NCBI GenBank assembly: GCA_030601845.1
Contig: JAUWAY010000001.1
Span: 62,001 to 126,000 of the forward strand
Reading direction: 5' to 3'
Length of the DNA stretch: 64,000 nt
From: Phycisphaerae bacterium
Lineage (GTDB): Bacteria; Planctomycetota; Phycisphaerae; Sedimentisphaerales; Anaerobacaceae
The notes beneath the pieces are model-generated. The model was not told the DNA's origin. It did not search any database and saw only the letters and a list, made by a program, of their open reading frames with translations. The number at the start of each line of letters is the position of its first letter. Position 1 is the stretch's first letter. Shown piece after piece: positions 59,015 to 64,000 of the stretch. Both the position numbers and the translations under genes were made by a program.

Positions 59015-59041
59015 GCGTTGCCGTGCTAACGACGGCTAAAC
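59015..59041. repeat. Small dispersed palindromic element (copy 2)
   Basis: gcgttgccgtgctaacgacggctaaac; compare 51062-51089. Confidence 0.6.
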
Positions 59042-59146
59042 TATGGACTCAAAACTCAAGTCGCGATTTGTTTCTTTAACAACACAGGTATCAATAATTC
59101 CTCCGTGTCCTCTGTGGCTGAAAATAAAGTCGTGTAATCTGTGAAA

Positions 59147-62100
59147 TCAGTGGTTAAAAATTTTCCGCAGGACGGTTATTAGCGTTCTCGGCTCGAAATA
59201 ATTCGCAGGCAGGTGTAAATACACGGTCTTCGGGTCAGTGATTCTGATTTTGCCTTTTGTTTTTGAGAATAACGATTCAGCTTGCCCGCTTGCATCTTTC
59301 GTGAATGAGAATACCAAATTTTGTCCCGAAGTAACTATTGCTTTTATGTCCCATCTGCCTGCTTTAATTCGCAGCTCGGCCAAATCCAGCAGCAGCTTGA
59401 CCTCATCCGGCAGTGGGCCATAAACATCAGCTAATTCGCTCTGGATTTGTTTTAAGTCCTCGCTGCCTCTTGCAACCGCAATTTTGCGGTAAGCTTCCAT
59501 CCTGTCCCTGTCGGATGGTATGTAGTTTTTCGGTATATACGTGGTAAAGCCGAGGTCGATAACCGCTGTCGGTATTGGTTCAACCAGCTCATTTTTCAAT
59601 CTTTTTACGGCATCGGCCAACAGCTCACAATACATCTGGTAGCCGACCGTTTGAATATGGCCTGACTGCTCAGGCCCTAATATATTGCCCGCCCCGCGAA
59701 TCTCCAAATCTCTTAGGGCAATTCTAAAGCCGGCTCCTAAATGCGAATACTCTTCGATGGCCTTTAGGCGTCTGGCAGCGACCGGCGTAATGGGTCTTGA
59801 GACCGGCAGCAGCATATACGCGAACGCGCGATGTTTGTACCTGCCGACTCTGCCGCGAAGCTGATGCATCTCCGCCAGGCCGAATCTGTCCGCATCATTT
59901 ATAAAAATCGTATTTGCGTTCGGAATATCCAGGCCCGATTGGATAATGGTTGTGCATACAAGCACGTCAGTCTGGCCCATTACAAAATCTATCATCGCTT
60001 TTTCAAGTTCATTTTTGGCCATTTGGCCGTGTGCGATAGTAACCCTTGCGTCACCGACCAGCTTTTGAATTTCCCAGGCCTTTTTCTCAATCGTCTTAAC
60101 CCGATTGTGCACAAAAAAGACTTGTCCCTGACGGTTCAATTCTCGGTAAATCGCTTTTCTGATAAGCTCTTTGTTGTATGCAGTGACGGTTGTTACTATA
60201 CTTCGCCTGTCCAAAGGTGGGGTCGCCAGCGAACTTATGTCACGCAGACCGAGCAGCGACATATGCATTGTCCGCGGGATCGGCGTTGCCGTCATTGTAA
60301 GGACATCAACATTGACACGCAGCTTCTTGAGCTTTTCTTTGTGTTCGACGCCGAACCGCTGCTCCTCGTCGATTATCAAAAGCCCTAAATCCTTAAAGCC
60401 GACGTCGCCGCTGAGGAGCCGATGCGTGCCGATGAGTATGTCAACTCTGCCTGCTCTGGTTCGGGTGATTATATCTTTTGCCTGCTTCGGGGTTTTGAAG
60501 CGATTCAGAACCTCGATGCAAATCGGGAAATCTGCAAATCGTTCGGTGAAAGTCCTGCCGTGCTGAACGCATAATACCGTTGTCGGCACAAGCACCGCAA
60601 TTTGCTTGCCATTTTCGACCACCTTAAAGGCCGCACGCATCGCAAGCTCGGTCTTGCCGTAGCCGACGTCACCGCATAGCAGCCGGTCCATCGCGATGGC
60701 TTGCTGCATATCGGTCTTGATTTGCTCTGCGGTTGTGGTCTGGTCGGGCGTTTCCTGATAAGCGAAAGATTCTTCAAATTCGGCCTGCCAGTTCGAATCG
60801 GCACCGAATGCAATCCCGCCCATAGTCTGACGCTTTGCCTGAATCTGGAGCAACCCGCTGGCAAGACTTTCCACGGAGCGTGCAACCCGTTCTTTCTGTT
60901 TTCGCCATCTTTTTGAGCCAATCTTGCTGAGCTTCGGGCGTTTCGGACTTGTCCCTATGAACTTTTGCACCAGAGCAATGTTGCGCACCGAAACGTGGAT
61001 TTTCACCCCGCCGGCATATCCAATCGTAAGATACTCACCTGTTCCGCCTTCTTCCGCAATCGTTTTTATGCCCAGAAACTTACCGATGCCATAGGAGATA
61101 TGGACAACATAGTCACCCGGCTGCAAGTCGGCGAGTGTATCGACCGGCGAGCTCGCCCGTGCCGGTCTCCATCTTCTTCTCAGCGCCAATTGTCCAAACA
61201 GCTCGTGGTGACTTATAACAATGGTATTCAGTGAATTTATTACAAAGCCCTGATGAATAAAGCCCTGCAGCAGTTTAAAATTCGCCGGCACCTTTTCGTT
61301 ATTCTGCGTTACAATTTCGGTTACACGCCTGATTTCAGCTTTAGCTTCGCAGTAGAACAATACTTTCTTTCCCTGCCTTGCCTGTTGGACCAGTTGCTCC
61401 AGGGCCGCTTTGTGGCCTGACCAGAGGGAAGCAGCCTTGTGCTGAAACTGCTGAACGCTTTTTATGCCCAGTTTAAGAAAATCAGAAGGCGCCGAAGTGG
61501 CAAATCTGCATATATGCAGTTGTGTAAATTTCTCAACGGCCTGGTAAATATCGGTCCAGCTATAAAGGCGCTGCGGCTTGTCGGCTCGCTGCCGAAACAG
61601 CTTTGCAACCTCTTCTGAGTCGGTCGGCTCTTCAAAGATTATTATGGTACTTTCCGGCAGGATGTTTACGAAAAGCTCTCTTTGGTGCTCTGCAGCCCCA
61701 CACACCACCGACGCTATCACCAGAGTTTCTATCTGTTGGCTCGAGCGATGCGTGTCCAGATTGATTTCGCGAATACTCTCTATAGTGTCTCCAAAAAATT
61801 CAATCCTGACTGCCTCAGCACCCTGCGATGTTTCACCTTGCTGCGATTTGTCATAGAGAGCTTTTTCGCTGACCAGCGGCGCATAGATATCAACAATTCC
61901 GCCGCGACGTGCAAACTGGCCCGGCAAATCAATTCTTTCGACATGCTCAAATCCACTGTCAACCAGCCAGCCGGCAACTTTCTCCGGCGACATCGCCTTG
62001 TTTATTTGCAATCGAAGAGAGCTTTTCTCTAACTGCTCAGGCTTCGGTACCGGCTGACAGAGCGCCTGTATCGACGCGGGTATGACAACTTTGTTTCCGT

Positions 62101-62440
62101 TCGGACGACATACGATATACGACATACGACATACGAGTTTAAGTCTTTCAGCCCTTATCTCATCGGTGGCGTCGGCTAAATCTTCTTCGCCCTCCCAGGC
62201 CGCCAAGGGCTGGACCTGTCCGGCCCCAAAGGTCTGTAAATCGTCGGCGGCTTTGTCGGCATCGTCAATATGCGGACAGATATACAAAATCGGCCTGGTA
62301 AGTTTCTCCGATATGTAAGAGGTCAATAAATGCGCAAAGGACCCCCACGTCCCCTCGACTTTAACCACCTCCCCGCCGCCCCTGGCGGCTTCAAGCCGGG
62401 AGATTAGCTTCGCAACCGTTTTATCGTGACCAAGATCCAT
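59147..62440 (-). CDS. mfd: Transcription-repair coupling factor Mfd
   Basis: 1097 aa; DMQQAIAMDRLLCGDVGYGKTELAMRAAFKVVENGKQIAVLVPTTVL; MTATPIPRTMHMSLLGLRDIS; LRGRVGRYKHRAFAYML. Confidence 0.97.
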   Translation of the reverse strand: MDLGHDKTVAKLISRLEAARGGGEVVKVEGTWGSFAHLLTSYISEKLTRPILYICPHIDDADKAADDLQTFGAGQVQPLAAWEGEEDLADATDEIRAERLKLVCRMSYIVCRPNGNKVVIPASIQALCQPVPKPEQLEKSSLRLQINKAMSPEKVAGWLVDSGFEHVERIDLPGQFARRGGIVDIYAPLVSEKALYDKSQQGETSQGAEAVRIEFFGDTIESIREINLDTHRSSQQIETLVIASVVCGAAEHQRELFVNILPESTIIIFEEPTDSEEVAKLFRQRADKPQRLYSWTDIYQAVEKFTQLHICRFATSAPSDFLKLGIKSVQQFQHKAASLWSGHKAALEQLVQQARQGKKVLFYCEAKAEIRRVTEIVTQNNEKVPANFKLLQGFIHQGFVINSLNTIVISHHELFGQLALRRRWRPARASSPVDTLADLQPGDYVVHISYGIGKFLGIKTIAEEGGTGEYLTIGYAGGVKIHVSVRNIALVQKFIGTSPKRPKLSKIGSKRWRKQKERVARSVESLASGLLQIQAKRQTMGGIAFGADSNWQAEFEESFAYQETPDQTTTAEQIKTDMQQAIAMDRLLCGDVGYGKTELAMRAAFKVVENGKQIAVLVPTTVLCVQHGRTFTERFADFPICIEVLNRFKTPKQAKDIITRTRAGRVDILIGTHRLLSGDVGFKDLGLLIIDEEQRFGVEHKEKLKKLRVNVDVLTMTATPIPRTMHMSLLGLRDISSLATPPLDRRSIVTTVTAYNKELIRKAIYRELNRQGQVFFVHNRVKTIEKKAWEIQKLVGDARVTIAHGQMAKNELEKAMIDFVMGQTDVLVCTTIIQSGLDIPNANTIFINDADRFGLAEMHQLRGRVGRYKHRAFAYMLLPVSRPITPVAARRLKAIEEYSHLGAGFRIALRDLEIRGAGNILGPEQSGHIQTVGYQMYCELLADAVKRLKNELVEPIPTAVIDLGFTTYIPKNYIPSDRDRMEAYRKIAVARGSEDLKQIQSELADVYGPLPDEVKLLLDLAELRIKAGRWDIKAIVTSGQNLVFSFTKDASGQAESLFSKTKGKIRITDPKTVYLHLPANYFEPRTLITVLRKIFNH
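62105..62139. repeat. Heptad array inside mfd
   Basis: acgacat acgatat acgacat acgacat acgagtt; encodes LVCRMSYIVCRP. Confidence 0.92.
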
Positions 62441-62589
62441 AAACCAGCCGTACTTCTACTTTAGTCGTCCGGCTGTTTTGTGGTCTTTAGTCTTTTAAGT
62501 AATGCTATGGCCAAAAATAATAGCCCCTAAAAAAGTCAGTTTGTTCATGACTATCACTTTTCTTTTTTCTTATTTTCAATAATCAATAA

Positions 62590-62687
62590 TCATTTGTCAA
62601 TAATCAATTTCTTCGCTACCTCTACAACTTTCTCTGCTGTAATGCCGAGCTTCTCGAAGCAGACCCCGTCAGGACTTGCTTTCAACA
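62590..62687 (-). pseudogene. Orphan 3' end of a transketolase gene
   Basis: - strand reads ASPDGVCFEKLGITAEKVVEVAKKLIIDK*, matching the tkt C-terminus SAPGKVCFEKFGITAEKVVKATKKVIEK*. Confidence 0.88.
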
Positions 62688-63250
62688 ATAGCTTTCTGCA
62701 GCAGTTTATCAATCCTTAGCATATTGGCCCACTTCTTCAGATGCTCAAAATCTAATGTCTCTGCCTGAATCCTTAAAACGCCGAGCACATCATTCCATTG
62801 ACGCTCCGAAACACACCCGCCGTCACGATACCATTGCAGCTTCAACAAAATAATATCCTCTGGAGAAATCACCGAGAAAGATTTTTCTATTGAATCGGGA
62901 AGTCTTATATGTCTCCGTCGAGCCAGTAATTGTTCTTCAAATGCGTTTGTCTTGTGAACAAATACGTCTATCTTAAAAGCAGATTTTAAATGAATAACGT
63001 TGAAACTGCTCCGCTGCCTTAAAGCCTGTTGCATTGCCTCTTTGCTGACATAATATTCACCTTCAAGCTTTTCGAAGAGTTTATCAGCCACATCATCAAA
63101 AGGCTCAACAGTTAAATCTGCGTCCTGTGTGAAACGAACCTGGCCATATATGGAACTGGCCATCGAACCACCTATGGCATAGGCAATGTTCAATTGCTCA
63201 AGAATATCAATGAAACTGCGTAATATCACCAATTCTTCGGGATTATTCAT
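62669..63250 (-). CDS. Nucleotidyltransferase (DUF6036/MNT-like)
   Basis: MNNPEELVILRSFIDILEQLNIAYAIGGSMASSIYGQVRFTQDADLTVE: GGSxAS...G..R.T.DxDL; start revised to 63250. Confidence 0.8.
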   Translation of the reverse strand: MNNPEELVILRSFIDILEQLNIAYAIGGSMASSIYGQVRFTQDADLTVEPFDDVADKLFEKLEGEYYVSKEAMQQALRQRSSFNVIHLKSAFKIDVFVHKTNAFEEQLLARRRHIRLPDSIEKSFSVISPEDIILLKLQWYRDGGCVSERQWNDVLGVLRIQAETLDFEHLKKWANMLRIDKLLQKAIVESKS

Positions 63251-63488
63251 CGCAAAATCCCCCGTAAGCCTTCTCGTAAAGCTCATCACCGAGATGATGC
63301 CTCGCCCATAAACGCCAGATACCTGCTTCACCGACATCTGGATGCAACTGTCTCAGGCCTGCCATTGATAAAACCCTGCCGGTCTCATACATATCGAAAA
63401 TCCGTCTAACCTTAGCAGAGAGCGGCATTTTACGAGTAAGCTCAACTAAAATCTCCTGACATTGCTTACTTGTATCGTCTTGCTTCAT
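63243..63488 (-). CDS. Small partner protein of the nucleotidyltransferase
   Basis: 81 aa; KMPLSAKVRRIFDMYETGRVLSMAGLRQLHPDVGEAGIWRLWARHHLGDELYEKAYG; 8-nt ATGAATAA overlap with downstream gene. Confidence 0.75.
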   Translation of the reverse strand: MKQDDTSKQCQEILVELTRKMPLSAKVRRIFDMYETGRVLSMAGLRQLHPDVGEAGIWRLWARHHLGDELYEKAYGGFCDE

Positions 63489-63503
63489 ATTATTGCCCTG
63501 TGG

Positions 63504-64000
63504 CTATTTTTCTATCACTTTTTTAGTTGCCTTGACGACTTTCTCTGCTGTAATGCCGAATTTCTCGAAGCACACCTTGCCGGGTGCAGATGCGCCAAAC
63601 CGAGACAATCCAATAAAGATGCCTCTATCACCCAGCCATTTACTCCAGCCTAATTCGACGCCGGCTTCGATGCCGACCCTTGCTTTGACATCAGGCGGAA
63701 GAACCAAGTCTTTGTATTCTTTACTCTGCTTTTCAAACAGCTTCCAGCAGGGCATACTCACCACCTGTGCGCTAATTTTCTCAACAGCTAATCTTTCACA
63801 AGCATCTATAGCAATAGAAACTTCCGAGCCGGTCGCCAATAACAACACATCTGGTTTATCGGCACCGACAAGAACATAAGCGCCCTTACTCAGATTCGCC
63901 GCAGAAGCGTATTTGTTCTGGTCCAGGACAGGCAATCCCTGGCGAGTGAGAAGCAGGGCCACCGGGCCATCTCGATATTCCAGTGCGAACTTCCACGCTG
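63504..64000 (-). CDS. tkt: Transketolase, C-terminal part, truncated by window end
   Basis: AWKFALEYRDGPVALLLTRQGLPVLDQ...VLLLATGSEVSIAIDA...VGIEAGVELGWSKWLGDRGIFIGLSRFGASAPGKVCFEKFGITAEKVV. Confidence 0.95.
   Translation of the reverse strand, partial: AWKFALEYRDGPVALLLTRQGLPVLDQNKYASAANLSKGAYVLVGADKPDVLLLATGSEVSIAIDACERLAVEKISAQVVSMPCWKLFEKQSKEYKDLVLPPDVKARVGIEAGVELGWSKWLGDRGIFIGLSRFGASAPGKVCFEKFGITAEKVVKATKKVIEK

Overview
The 64 kb window reads as bacterial chromosome. The gene set (dockerin and sulfatase proteins, DUF1559-like pseudopilin, V-type ATPase) suggests a Planctomycetota/Phycisphaerae-like genome, but this is inference only. Core genes: yebC, proS, xseA and xseB, tRNA-Leu(UAG), an NCS2 purine permease, mdh, a complete ntp-type V-ATPase operon (F-I-K-E-C-G-A-B-D order), a GuaA ATP-pyrophosphatase paralogue, mnmG, acpS, mfd and the 3' part of tkt. 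Accessory genes: sulfatase, GH117-like hydrolase, S8 and C39 peptidases, an HNH protein, a four-helix-bundle protein and a nucleotidyltransferase pair. Three patterns stand out. (1) More than 20 short tandem arrays keep an exact 7-nt period while unit sequence drifts. They fill intercistronic spacers, overlap stop and start codons, and occur in frame inside three conserved genes (mnmG, mfd, O-antigen ligase). (2) Three gene-sized insertions (nucleotidyltransferase pair at the tkt 3' end, GH117 after the NCS2 permease, S8 protease before the NCS2 permease) are flanked by imperfect direct duplications of the neighbouring gene end or leader. (3) Several normally contiguous operons are interrupted (xseA/xseB, V-ATPase C/F). 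A 145-bp inverted-repeat element lies upstream of xseB, and a four-helix-bundle gene appears to start at AUA. Everything was read by eye from the sequence and the ORF track; no searches were run.
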